Source: an uncultured Lentisphaeria bacterium
GTDB taxonomy: Bacteria; Verrucomicrobiota; Lentisphaeria; Victivallales; UBA1829
NCBI GenBank assembly: GCA_905211485.1
Contig: CAJMAW010000003.1
Location: 1-51,434 of the forward strand
Direction of reading: 5' to 3'
DNA length: 51,434 nucleotides
The notes under the pieces are model-generated. The model saw only the letters and a program-made list of their open reading frames with translations. It was not told the origin of the DNA and did not search any database. The translations under genes were made by a program, and so were the position numbers. Below, piece by piece: positions 41,740 through 51,345 of the stretch. Every line of letters begins with the position of its first letter. Position 1 is the stretch's first letter.

Positions 41740-44019
41740 TCATCTTCCCGCCGAAGGCTCAAGAAGAAAATATCCTCCCGGCAGGGTCCGGACGATCTTC
41801 AGACGTCCCGAGGCAATCTCCCTTCCCAGACGTTCCACCAGAGGCAAAGAACGCTCCAGATATTTCGGCATCATATCCGGACAATTCTCCGGCGCACGGA
41901 AGACCATGCGTTCATATCCGCCTTTCTCCAGCGTCTCCGCCACCGATCCGGCCGATTCCGGAGGCGTGAAGAGTTCCGGCTGAAAGAACGGTGTGCCCAC
42001 CCGGCAGGCGGGCGGCAGATACAAGGTCCGCTCCTCAAACAGCAGAAGCGTCTTCTTCCCGGGCTCCGCGGACAAGGCGTCGATGAGTTCCACATATCCC
42101 GGATTCATGGCGCTCAAAACATAATCCACCGGCCTGAGACCACGGTCAAACACATATCTCCAGCAGAGCAGATAATGTCTCGCCGCCCCGGGGGTGAAAG
42201 AGACGAGGGAAAGAGCAAGAAGCAGCCAGCTCAGGACTCGTCCACGCCGCCCCCGCGCCGCCGTCAGATTCTCCGGCGCACGGAAGCAGCGAGCCGCCAG
42301 CAGAAGCAGCAGCACAGCCGCAGGCAGCAGAAAACGAGCCTGCTGTGAACTGAAGCACCAGCAGAAATATAAGAAAATCAAACAGAAATCAGGCAGATAC
42401 TCTTCCCTCCATACGACGGCTCCGCCGCGGTTTTCCTTTTCTGTTCCCGCCCCGGCATCCGTCTTTCCGTTTCCGTTGCGGCGGGCCCTCCTCCGCAATG
42501 CCGCCAGCAGGGAAGCGCCCCAGCAGAGAAGAAGCAGAAGGAACTGCATCCCGTAACTTCCGTCATAAATTCCCCGGAATTCACGCAGAGTCACAAAAAC
42601 AGCTCCCGCCGCCAGAGAAAGCAAAGGCTGGCCGATCCCGTATTTCCCGGTGGAAATCGCATGATGGAATTCCGAAGACGCGGCGACCGCCGTTTCCGCC
42701 TCACCCGGACCCCAGGCCCCGAAATACGGATAAAAGGGATTGCCCGTTTCCACCCATGGACGCAGATAAAACAAAAAGATGCAGAGCAGAAACATCAGGA
42801 AGAAAGAAAACAGAAACTTTGCCCGATCCCGTGCTGAGGACATGTCTCCCTTCCGGCGTACCGGAAGAAAATTCCGCAAATTCCTTCCCTTCTCCTTTCC
42901 GGATGCTTCTTCCGGCGTCCCGTTTCTTTCCCCTTTCACCCCCATCTTTCCTTCTCCGCCATTCCCTCCTTTTTTCCGGAACGCCCCCAGAAGCGCAATG
43001 CAGAATACGAGAGGCAGCGCATTGAGCTTCAATGCCCCCATCCCCCCGCAGATCCATCCTGCAGCCATGGCTTTTCTTGCTTCCCCGCTCCCTGTTTCAC
43101 CAGGTCCTCCGCGGCATCCCTTCAGCAGAGCCAGAGCCGCGACAAAGTGCAACGCAATCAGGGGCTCCACATAGAAATCCTTCATCAGAAGCTCGCTGAA
43201 GATGGGGGAAGTCAAAAGACAGAAGCAGAAGATGGAAGCCGTCCGGCGGGAGGAGCACTGCAGACGGAGAAGCGTATACACCCTCCCCGTCAGAAGCAGA
43301 ACGGTACAGAAGGAAAAAAGTTTCATCCCAAGCGCCCCCGAATACTCCAGGATCAGCAGAGCCGCAAACTGCGCCAGGGAAGGAAACGCCGAATACGGCA
43401 GATCCGGATAAAACAGCGTCTCCCCTCCCCCCGCAGCGGCAGCCGCGCTCACACCCCCACTCCAGCGGAAAGGCAGCGCAATCTGATACACCAGTTCATC
43501 CCACGCCGCGGCAGGACAGAACGCCGATGCGCCATAAAGACAGAGCGGCAGCACGATCAGAAGCAGAGGCAGGGCTTGTTTGAGGCATCCGCGTCTCCCG
43601 GAAGAACGCGTCCGGAAGGCATTTTTCCCTTCCGTCTGCAGCGGCGATCCGGAGCGGCGTGCCTTCCCGCCGCGTTTCCCCTTGCGCAAAGGAAAGAACC
43701 CGTGCAGACACGCGCTCAACGATCCCAGAATCAGCCAGATTCCGAACGGCAGAAAAAGACAGGCGCCACAGACCGCAGCAGAGGGAATTCTCCCGGGACC
43801 GGAAATCAGTTTCAAGAGCAGCAGCCCCAGAGCAAGCAGATCCATCCCCATGACCAGTTCCGCAAAAAAACGAAGCAGAGGATGACGCCATTTCAATTTC
43901 AGGACAAAAGAAAAGAGCCGTCCCAGACAGGCTGAAACGGAAAAAAACAGAAGTACAGCGAAACAGGCCGCCGCGGACGTGCCGTTGATCTCCGCCACAA
44001 TCTCCGATGCCGTATTCAT
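41740..44019 (-). CDS. Polytopic membrane glycosyltransferase-like protein (GT-C type)
   Basis: 759 residues with about ten hydrophobic spans. The segment AAAWDELVYQIALPFRW (about 170-186) resembles the acidic first-loop motif of GT-C enzymes (ArnT/PMT/RgtB group), which use lipid-phosphate sugars outside the membrane. MKDFYVEPLIALHF and LRPWVETGNPFYPYFG are also seen in that group. A C-terminal soluble domain (about 650-759) follows, with a nucleotide-sugar-free look. There are two Gly/Lys/Arg-rich inserted loops (about 110-150, 345-395) that are unusual. With the O-antigen-ligase-like gene 76 bases upstream on the same strand it likely modifies a surface glycan. The exact donor and target are unknown. 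Confidence 0.65.
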   Translation of the reverse strand: MNTASEIVAEINGTSAAACFAVLLFFSVSACLGRLFSFVLKLKWRHPLLRFFAELVMGMDLLALGLLLLKLISGPGRIPSAAVCGACLFLPFGIWLILGSLSACLHGFFPLRKGKRGGKARRSGSPLQTEGKNAFRTRSSGRRGCLKQALPLLLIVLPLCLYGASAFCPAAAWDELVYQIALPFRWSGGVSAAAAAGGGETLFYPDLPYSAFPSLAQFAALLILEYSGALGMKLFSFCTVLLLTGRVYTLLRLQCSSRRTASIFCFCLLTSPIFSELLMKDFYVEPLIALHFVAALALLKGCRGGPGETGSGEARKAMAAGWICGGMGALKLNALPLVFCIALLGAFRKKGGNGGEGKMGVKGERNGTPEEASGKEKGRNLRNFLPVRRKGDMSSARDRAKFLFSFFLMFLLCIFLFYLRPWVETGNPFYPYFGAWGPGEAETAVAASSEFHHAISTGKYGIGQPLLSLAAGAVFVTLREFRGIYDGSYGMQFLLLLLCWGASLLAALRRRARRNGNGKTDAGAGTEKENRGGAVVWREEYLPDFCLIFLYFCWCFSSQQARFLLPAAVLLLLLAARCFRAPENLTAARGRRGRVLSWLLLALSLVSFTPGAARHYLLCWRYVFDRGLRPVDYVLSAMNPGYVELIDALSAEPGKKTLLLFEERTLYLPPACRVGTPFFQPELFTPPESAGSVAETLEKGGYERMVFRAPENCPDMMPKYLERSLPLVERLGREIASGRLKIVRTLPGGYFLLEPSAGR

Positions 44020-44095
44020 GATAAGGGGAATGCTCTCTTTCCTTTTCTGCTGCTGTTATATTCCCGCCGCAGTTGCTGTCTCCCCGCCGGGGATC

Positions 44096-46165
44096 TTATC
44101 CCGGCGGCATTTCCTGTGCAGTGCCGGACTGCGGGAGCTGTCCTCCTCCCTGCGGGCGGGTCGGTTTTTCCTGCTGATCCCGGTCCTGCACCGGCGTGCG
44201 GAGGTCTCCTTCCGGGGAGAACGGGGGGAACGGTCCGCCCTGCGGATTCCTCCATCCGGGAGCGTCCCAGGGACGCAGATCATAATCCGGATTTTTCAGA
44301 ATTTCACGGAAGATGCCGCCGTCGATTCCGCGCAGACGCATGAGTTCCTTCACGTCCGACTCGATTTTCCCGGCCTCGGGAATCCGCCCCGTCATCCGGT
44401 AAAGCCCCGCAAGACGCAGACGGGGAAGAAGCTGAAGCGGATAGAGGGCGATTTCCCGTTTCATGCGCTCCTGGGCTTTGGCATAATCGCCCGTGTTCAT
44501 GAGCGCAGCGGCGGCATAGGCGTTTGTGTGCACGTAGTCGGGAATGACGGTTTTCCCGGCAATCCGGTCGGCAAAGATCAGAACCGCCCGGTCATCCCGC
44601 CAACCGTTCATCGCCCGCGCCATTGACTGATAGATCACCTGAGGATCGAAAGACGCCAGACCGGCACGTCGGTAATATTCCGCCGCGGACGCCTCATCCC
44701 CGGATAATGATCTGACCTGGCGTCCGCGAAACAAAAGCACTTCCGTCCAGGCCGTGCGACATACCGAGAACAGAGCCAGCCCGAGAATCAGACCCCCGCA
44801 GAGGAGGAACAGAATCCGCCGGACACGGCACCCGTTTTTCAAAACCGCCCCCCCCTCCGCGGAGGATTCCGGATCATCCGGAAGCGGATCCCTCCGCACG
44901 GCGGACTCCTCACTCCGCAACGGGACCTTCCAGGCGGAATCCCAGGCAATCCCGAGAAAAAGCAGGGCAAGCGCGTTCGTCGGAGTTCTTTCCAGAATCA
45001 GATCAAAAAGCGAATGCGTCAGCAGCAGGACAAGGGAGAAGAGGCACATCCGGCGCACCGGAGAAGAGTCTTCATCATATTTCCGGATCCACCGGATCAG
45101 CGGAAACAGCAGGAGGAAGCACCACGCCGCCAGCCCTGCCAGGCCGAAACCCGCCGCCATGAACAGCAGATGATTGTGCGGATGATCCGTTCTCACGGCG
45201 CAATGGGGATGGAAGAAATAGCTCAGAGGACGCCAGGAGGAGGCGTATTCCTGTTCAAAGGCAAACGTACCGTATCCGAAGACAGGCTTTGCAAGGATCA
45301 TGTCGAGCGTTGCCAGACCGATGATTCCCCGTTCGCTTTCCGCCACTGCGGCGGCAAGGCCTCCGGAGAAGAAGAGCACGCCGCAGGCAATCGCAAGGGC
45401 CAGAAGAATGCCCGTGACGCAGAAGCCTGTCCGCCTCCATTTTCCCTTCAGGAGCAGGAGTCCCCCGAGCAGAGCCGTCACCATCAATGCCGCGAGGTTT
45501 CCCCTGGAGGCAATTTCGGAAAGCATCCAGAGCGAAATCACAATCACAGGAGACGCCCCTGCGGCGGCCCATCGCCGCGGCAGTCCTCCTTTTTTTCTCA
45601 GCAGGAGATAGATCCCGTAACATGCGAAGGGCGCCGTCGCCGCAATCAGGGCCGCATTCCAGTTCCGGTTCCCCGGCAGTCCTGCGAATTCCCCCACCCG
45701 GAGCCTCAGCAGAATTCCGAACAGAAGATTCCAGATCCAGAATCCACCCAGATACCACGGCAGCAGACTCAAAAAACGCTCCGCATACACAAACGCCAGC
45801 AGCGGAAGAGTCAGATAGATCAAGCCCGATCCGAACTGTTCATACGAGGCATTCGGGGCCATGATGAAATGCCATGCTCCAATCCCGAAAAGAAGTCCCG
45901 CCGCCAGAAGCACGGATCCGGGAAGCACGGAAAGACGTTCCAGCAGAAGACGGGGACGCAGACAAAGAAGCCCCGCACAGACAAGTCCAAGCGTTTCCGG
46001 TGTGAAGCAGCGGAAGTTCCATGCCGTCTGCAAGATCAGGAAGCCCGGATACATCAGACAGATCCCAAGCAGTGCCAATGCCGGAATCAGCCAGTCCGCG
46101 GTCGCCGTGGCGCCGTTTTTCTGCTGTTCGTGTTCTCCGATCCGTTCCGGAAAAGAATCCGTCAT
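44096..46165 (-). CDS. O-antigen ligase/polymerase-like membrane protein with TPR tail
   Basis: 689 residues. About eleven membrane spans fill residues 25-480. The Wzy_C/O-antigen-ligase signature is there: SRGNLAALMVTALLGG with the key arginine, then a periplasmic loop and the HPHNHLLFMAAGFGLAGL stretch (about 330-350), where the NH-L-E/F-type histidine is typical. After the last span a helical, TPR-like tail (NTGDYAKAQERMKREIALYP) resembles the tails of PglL/O-oligosaccharyltransferases. The end is Pro/Gln/Gly-rich. Such enzymes join polymer from a lipid carrier to lipid A core or to pilin-type proteins; the nearby pil genes allow the second option but do not prove it. The gene is 76 bases before the GT-C-like gene. 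Confidence 0.8.
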   Translation of the reverse strand: MTDSFPERIGEHEQQKNGATATADWLIPALALLGICLMYPGFLILQTAWNFRCFTPETLGLVCAGLLCLRPRLLLERLSVLPGSVLLAAGLLFGIGAWHFIMAPNASYEQFGSGLIYLTLPLLAFVYAERFLSLLPWYLGGFWIWNLLFGILLRLRVGEFAGLPGNRNWNAALIAATAPFACYGIYLLLRKKGGLPRRWAAAGASPVIVISLWMLSEIASRGNLAALMVTALLGGLLLLKGKWRRTGFCVTGILLALAIACGVLFFSGGLAAAVAESERGIIGLATLDMILAKPVFGYGTFAFEQEYASSWRPLSYFFHPHCAVRTDHPHNHLLFMAAGFGLAGLAAWCFLLLFPLIRWIRKYDEDSSPVRRMCLFSLVLLLTHSLFDLILERTPTNALALLFLGIAWDSAWKVPLRSEESAVRRDPLPDDPESSAEGGAVLKNGCRVRRILFLLCGGLILGLALFSVCRTAWTEVLLFRGRQVRSLSGDEASAAEYYRRAGLASFDPQVIYQSMARAMNGWRDDRAVLIFADRIAGKTVIPDYVHTNAYAAAALMNTGDYAKAQERMKREIALYPLQLLPRLRLAGLYRMTGRIPEAGKIESDVKELMRLRGIDGGIFREILKNPDYDLRPWDAPGWRNPQGGPFPPFSPEGDLRTPVQDRDQQEKPTRPQGGGQLPQSGTAQEMPPG

Positions 46166-46458
46166 AGAAAAGTCCGTCCTGACCCGATGGTGTGTTTTCC
46201 GGGGATTTTACACCCGTTCAGTCCGGGACGCAAGCCGGGGAAAAGCTTTTCCGCAAAAAAAGGAGCCTTTCCCCGCCCCCTGGTGCTTCCGCTCCCGAAG
46301 ACCCGAGGCAAGTTTCCCGGCATCCTTTTTCACACGCTTCCATGAAAATTCAAACAGCAAAGAGAGGAAAAAACGCTTGCATTTCCCGCTTTTAGGAACT
46401 AGTTTCCCCCAGATGAGCTCTAACAGAAAAATCCAATGAAACAAGGAGGAACACGGTG

Positions 46459-47662
46459 ATGAACAGCGAAAACATCTTTGAAGTCAGGGAAATCCGCTGC
46501 AAGGTGAACATTTTTTTCGGAGTCGGCGCCATTGCGAAAGTCGATGAAATCGCCCGGGAAATGAAAAAACGGCAGATTCATTCGGTTCTGGTGGTCACCG
46601 GACACGGCTCCTACCGTTCGACAGGAGCTTGGGACAGGATCGAAGCAGCGTTGAAACGGGAGGGAATCGCCTTCCGCCTGTACAACGGAGTCACGCCGAA
46701 CCCGACCGCGGATCAGGTGGACGAGGCTCTGGCCATCGGACGGGAAGCCAATGCGGGAGCGGTCATCGCCATCGGCGGGGAGTCCGATTGACGCGGGGAA
46801 AGCCGTCGCCGCCCTTCTGGCGTATCCGGGGGAAACAGCGCGCAGGCTCTGCTCGTTTGAATTCGCTCCGGAGCGCGCGCTTCCGCTTCTCGCAGTCAAT
46901 CTGACCCACGGGACGGGAACTGAGGCGGACCGCTTCTCCGTCATCACCGTCCCGGAAAAGGAGCACAAGCCCGCCCTGGCCTACGAATGCATGTATCCCA
47001 CGTGGGCTATCGACGACCCGGCTCTCATGACCGGACTCTCGGAAAAGCAGACCCGTTTTGTGAGCATCGACGCCGTCAATCATGTCATTGAAGCGGCGAC
47101 CTCCAAAGCGGCCAGTCCCTTCTCCATTCTTCTCGCCCGGGAAACCATCCGGCAGGTGGCGCGTTTCCTTCCGGAGGCGCTGAAGGATCCCTCCAGTCTC
47201 AGAGCCAGATATTATCTCCTCTACGCCTCCATGATTGCCGGAATCGCCTTCGACAACGGGCTGCTGCATTTCACCCATGCTCTGGAGCACCCCCTCAGCG
47301 CCGTCAATCCGGATCTGACCCATGGAATGGGGCTGGCAATCCTGCTGCCGGCCGTGGTGAAACAGATCTATCCGGAAAAAGGCGGAGTCCTTGCAGACAT
47401 CCTTTCCCCGATCGCACCCGGACTCACAGGGAAGCCCGGAGAAGCCCTCGCAGCGGCAAAAGCCGTCGAAAAATGGCTCTTCTCCTGCGGGGCAACGGAA
47501 AAACTCGCCGACGGCGGTTTCTCGGAAAACGACATCCCGAAACTCGCGGAACTCACGGTCTCCACACCCTCGCTTTCCACCCTGCTGGACATGGCTCCGG
47601 TCGAGGCCAGCAGGGAAATCGTCGAGACCATCTACCGGGATTCCTTCCGCCCGATGGAATGA
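46459..47662 (+). pseudogene. Iron-containing alcohol dehydrogenase, broken by a one-base frameshift
   Basis: A single gene reads in two frames. The first part (46459 to about 46776) begins MNSENIFEVREIRCKVNIFFGVG and runs to AIGG; the frame then stops at 46789-46791. The second part, from about 46780, continues GSPIDAGKAVAALLAYPGE and runs to 47662. The family motif GGGSPIDAGK is restored if the four-G run at 46777-46780 had five G. All iron-ligand regions are kept: GTGTEADRF, DAVNHVIEAAT, HFTHALEH and THGMGLA. So the break is either a sequencing error or a very young mutation. These enzymes (Fe-ADH / DhaT-like) reduce aldehydes with NAD(P)H. AAGGAGG lies nine bases before the ATG. The full protein would be about 400 residues. 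Confidence 0.93.
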
Positions 47663-48002
47663 ATAAACGGTCTCCGGCTCTCCGTTTTTCTTTTCCCGCC
47701 CCGCTCTGCGCCCCCCCTTCCGCTGTCGGAACACAGCGGAGAGGGTGAGCGCCGGGGCAGAAAAAGTCCGAACGGTCCGGATCCATCGGACCTTCCTTTC
47801 CCCCCTTCTCCTTTCCCCTTCTTTTTTCCCCCTCACACATATCCGCGGAGAATGCCGGGAAACGGAAAAAAGGTTGAAAAAACACGGACACATGCTACCT
47901 TACGCCTCATGACGGAATCCCCGGTCCTTCCTTTCTCCACAGGACAAACAGGAATCGGGCAGATACATTATTGCAAACATCAACTCGGAGACGTACCGCA
48001 AA
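47663..48002 (+). promoter_or_regulatory. Intergenic region with weak promoter before the histidine kinase
   Basis: 340 bases without a gene. A weak hairpin ACGG/CCGT followed by T (about 47667-47690) could end the dehydrogenase transcript, and CCGCTGT/ACAGCGG forms a hairpin at about 47720-47739 without a T run. TTGAAA (47874-47879), a 16-base spacer and TACCTT (47896-47901) make a poor but possible promoter for the kinase. Confidence 0.35.
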
Positions 48003-49322
48003 ATGTCCGGAAGCAGATTTCAGGAACGGATCATCCCGAAGATCGACACGCTTGATCCGCAGTCCATGCAATCGGTCATTCAGCATCTGGCCAGGGAACG
48101 CGGCTTTCTTGAAAATATTTTCAACACCGTGCACGAGGCCGTTCTGGTCATCGACAGCACCCTGCGCATTCTGTATCACAACGCCGCGGCCAAGGAAATG
48201 CTCGGTCTTCCGGACGAGCTTTCACGCCTCAAGATCTCCAAAATTCTGAAAGGGATCAACTGGGATGCCATGCTGCCTTCGCCGGGAGAAAAACACAACA
48301 GCACAAAACTCATGCGCCAGGAGCTTGAAATTCATTATCCGGCACACAGAATACTCCAGTTCTACGCTGTCCCTATGGAGCGGAAGACCTCTCTTTACAC
48401 ATTGATTCTGAACGATATAACAGACACTCTGAAGAAGGCGGCAAGCACGGCGGAGACGGAACGCAGCCAGATGGTCTCCCTGCTGGCGGCGGGTGTGGCG
48501 CATGAAATCGGGAATCCTCTGAACAGCCTCTATCTGCATCTTCAGTTTTTCCAGAGGATGCTCGGGAGCGGAGAGCTCGACCGGGAGGAAGCGCTTCAGG
48601 AAATCACCGAGGCCCGGCGCGAAGTAGAACGTCTGGACGCCATCATCAACCAGTTTCTTCATGCGCTGAGACCCGGGAACCCCGATATGCGCATCACGGA
48701 CCTGAAGGACCTGATCCTCGAATCCCTCAAGTTCATGAGACATGAAATCGACTCCAGAAACATTTCCGTGACCCTCGAATGTGCGGAGGACGGAACAAGG
48801 ATCATGGGCGATGCGGGACAACTGAAACAGGCGTTCTACAATCTGGTCAAAAATGCACTTCAGTCCATGCGCCACGGAGGACATCTCGGCATCGCGTGCA
48901 GGACAGACGACGATTTCGTCAGCCTAAGCATCTCCGACGACGGCTGCGGAGTCCGGAAGGAAGATCTTCCCCGGATTTTCAAACCGTATTTCACCACCAA
49001 AGGCAGCGGAGGAACGGGCCTCGGACTGATGATCGTCGACCGGATCGTGCGGGAACACGGGGCCAGCCTCTCCGTGGACAGCACGGAGGGCAAAGGCACA
49101 ACCTTCACCATCAGTTTCCCGCGTCATGAAAAGACCGTCAGAATCCTTCCTCCGCCGGAGGAAGAAGCCGCTCCGGCTCCTCCCCGTTCCGCCCTTCCGT
49201 CGGGGAACGGCTCCATACGGGGTAAGGAAACAGCGGAAAAGCCCGCGGGAACGCCGCAGGAAACACCAGGGAACACTCCCGGAAAACAGGGTGAGACGTT
49301 CATGGGAGAAGAAAGAAAATGA
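48003..49322 (+). CDS. Soluble sensor histidine kinase, NtrB-like
   Basis: 439 residues, no membrane span. A PAS-like domain (about 35-140; NTVHEAVLVIDSTLRILYHN) precedes HisKA with the phospho-acceptor H167 in GVAHEIGNPLN. The ATPase has N box NLVKNALQSM, G1 DDGCGV, F box FKPYFTTK and G2 GGTGLGL. This order is that of NtrB-type kinases, which sense a cytoplasmic signal and control a sigma-54 regulator. A Pro/Ala/Glu-rich tail follows the ATPase (about 380-439). The gene overlaps the next one by four bases (ATGA), so the pair is a two-component system. The input signal is unknown. CGGAG lies about 13 bases before the ATG, rather far. Confidence 0.94.
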   Translation: MSGSRFQERIIPKIDTLDPQSMQSVIQHLARERGFLENIFNTVHEAVLVIDSTLRILYHNAAAKEMLGLPDELSRLKISKILKGINWDAMLPSPGEKHNSTKLMRQELEIHYPAHRILQFYAVPMERKTSLYTLILNDITDTLKKAASTAETERSQMVSLLAAGVAHEIGNPLNSLYLHLQFFQRMLGSGELDREEALQEITEARREVERLDAIINQFLHALRPGNPDMRITDLKDLILESLKFMRHEIDSRNISVTLECAEDGTRIMGDAGQLKQAFYNLVKNALQSMRHGGHLGIACRTDDDFVSLSISDDGCGVRKEDLPRIFKPYFTTKGSGGTGLGLMIVDRIVREHGASLSVDSTEGKGTTFTISFPRHEKTVRILPPPEEEAAPAPPRSALPSGNGSIRGKETAEKPAGTPQETPGNTPGKQGETFMGEERK

Positions 49323-50701
49323 ACAGAAAAGAGAAGCTCCCTTCCATTCTGATCGTCGATGACGAACGGGGAACACGCGAGGTGCTGGCGAAATTTCTCC
49401 GTGCGAATTACGACGTCACGCTCGCCGAAGACGGACAGGTCGGCCTGAATCTGCTCGACCGCAATCATTACGACCTCGTTCTCACCGACATCCGGATGCC
49501 CGGAGCCGGCGGTTTTTCCATTCTCGAAAAAACTCTGAAACTGGAAAATCCCCCACCCTGTATTCTCTTCACGGCATACGGGTCCATCGAAACGGCCGTA
49601 GACGCAATGAAACAGGGAGCCTTCGATTTCGTCACGAAGCCCGTGAATTTCGATCAGCTGGAGATTCTGATCGCGCGCGCCCTGGAATCACGCCGCATCC
49701 GCCAGGAAAACCGGGAGCTGAAACAGAGACTGGAAGATAAATTCGGTCTGAAAGGCATCATCGGGAATTCATCGGCCATGCAGAAAGTCATTGAGACGGT
49801 CCGCCAGGTGGCCCCGACTCGTTCGACCGTGCTGATCACGGGTGAAAGCGGCACGGGGAAGGAGCTGATCGCACAGGCCATTCACCAGCTCAGCGGAAGA
49901 AGCGGGCGTTTTGTCGCCGTCCACTGCGCCGCGCTGCCGGAATCCCTGCTTGAAAGCGAACTTTTCGGGCATGAAAAAGGCGCCTTCACAGGCGCATCGG
50001 AACAGAGAAGAGGACGCTTTGAACTCGCAGACGGCGGAACGCTCTTTCTGGATGAAATCGGTGAAATCTCCCAGCAGATTCAGGTGAAACTGCTCCGGGT
50101 GCTGGAGACACGGTCCTTTGAACGTCTCGGGGGGACAGAAACACTCAGCACCGACGCGCGCGTCGTGACGGCGACCAACAGGGATCTGGAAGCCATGGTC
50201 GCGGAAGGAAGTTTCCGGGAGGATCTGTTTTACCGTCTGGACGTCGTCCGGATTCACCTGCCCCCGCTCCGCGAACGGACGGAGGACATCCCTCCGCTCG
50301 TCAAACATTTCATCGACCTCTTCGCACGGGAAAACGGGAAGGAAGCTCCCGCCATCTCGGAAGACGCCATGTCCGCCCTCTGTTCCTATGCCTGGCACGG
50401 GAATATCCGCGAACTCAAAAACTGTGTTGAAAGAATGATCGTCCTCTGCAGGAATCAGGAAATCGGCATCGAAAATGTGCCGCTCAACATCCGGGAAAAT
50501 CTGCATCCGGGCATAGCCAGGAAACCGTCCTCCTTCCCGGGAGCGGAGCAGTCATCCGGCTGCGACCTCGAAGCCAATGAAAAAATCCTGATCGAACGCG
50601 CACTCGGAGAATGCGGCGGAAACCGGACCAGAGCCGCAGAAAAACTCGGAATCAGCAGACGCACTCTCCAGCGCAAACTCAAGCTGTTTCATCTTGAATA
50701 A
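49319..50701 (+). CDS. Sigma-54-dependent response regulator, NtrC family
   Basis: 460 residues. Receiver domain about 8-125 with D57 as phospho-acceptor and K106-region PVNF. The AAA+ domain begins about 145: Walker A GESGTGKE, the GAFTGA loop that touches sigma-54, LFLDEIGEIS (Walker B), and the arginine-finger region FREDLFYRLDV. A Fis-type helix-turn-helix ends the protein (GGNRTRAAEKLGISRRTLQR in the last 30 residues). It activates sigma-54 promoters after phosphorylation by the kinase encoded directly upstream, whose stop overlaps its start. Target genes cannot be told; I found no -24/-12 element that I would defend in this window. Confidence 0.96.
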   Translation: MNRKEKLPSILIVDDERGTREVLAKFLRANYDVTLAEDGQVGLNLLDRNHYDLVLTDIRMPGAGGFSILEKTLKLENPPPCILFTAYGSIETAVDAMKQGAFDFVTKPVNFDQLEILIARALESRRIRQENRELKQRLEDKFGLKGIIGNSSAMQKVIETVRQVAPTRSTVLITGESGTGKELIAQAIHQLSGRSGRFVAVHCAALPESLLESELFGHEKGAFTGASEQRRGRFELADGGTLFLDEIGEISQQIQVKLLRVLETRSFERLGGTETLSTDARVVTATNRDLEAMVAEGSFREDLFYRLDVVRIHLPPLRERTEDIPPLVKHFIDLFARENGKEAPAISEDAMSALCSYAWHGNIRELKNCVERMIVLCRNQEIGIENVPLNIRENLHPGIARKPSSFPGAEQSSGCDLEANEKILIERALGECGGNRTRAAEKLGISRRTLQRKLKLFHLE

Positions 50702-50838
50702 TCCTTCCCGTCCCTGATCTCTCGTGGGGATACGGAAGAACAGGGAAACGCCGGAAGCAGAAATCTCATGACAAGAACATGAATGCGTTGAATTCTAAGG
50801 AAAACTTCCAGATAGAAGGGAAAGGAGTCTGTACGCAT

Positions 50839-51345
50839 ATGAAGAACTGTATCTTCTGCAAAATCATCGCCGGGGAAATTCCGGCTCTGAAAATCTATGA
50901 GGACGAACTGGTGCTCGCCTTCATGGATATTGCCCCGATCAATTTCGGACACGTCCTCGTGATCCCGAAAGAACATCACACCAGCACGGCAACCATCCCG
51001 GAAAAAACAGCAGGAAGGATTTTCCTGGCTGCTTCCCGTATCGGCGTGGCCATGCGCAGGGCTCTGGATGCGGACGGATTCAATCTGCATCTCTCGGACG
51101 GAACCGTGGCGGGACAGGTCGTCATGCACGCCCATCTCCATGTCGTCCCCCGCTGGACCGACGACGGATTCCACTGGAACTGGCGCCAGCTCAAATATGA
51201 ATCCGATTCCGCAAAAACCGAACTCCAGGAAAAACTCCGTTCCGCATTCAAACTGGAACGCGATCCCTCCGAAAGCACCGGAGAAGATGAAAATCCGGAG
51301 GAAACCGGAGCGTCTCCCCTGCACACGGGAAATCACGGGTCCTGA
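50839..51345 (+). CDS. HIT-family hydrolase
   Basis: 168 residues. HIT proteins hydrolyse or transfer nucleotide phosphates (e.g. AMP-lysine, ADP-linked compounds). The histidine triad is H97-A-H99-L-H101 in VVMHAHLHVVPR. An N-terminal CIFCKI (C4, C7) is the usual zinc or structural start. HVLVIPKEH is the conserved early strand. After about residue 120 the tail is polar and acidic (KLERDPSESTGEDENPEE) and is longer than in the common 110-140 residue proteins. The ATG at 50839 is preferred since the domain begins there and GGAG is about 11 bases before it; the frame is open for 20 more codons. It is the last gene in the window and may be cotranscribed with the regulator 137 bases upstream. 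Confidence 0.94.
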   Translation: MKNCIFCKIIAGEIPALKIYEDELVLAFMDIAPINFGHVLVIPKEHHTSTATIPEKTAGRIFLAASRIGVAMRRALDADGFNLHLSDGTVAGQVVMHAHLHVVPRWTDDGFHWNWRQLKYESDSAKTELQEKLRSAFKLERDPSESTGEDENPEETGASPLHTGNHGS

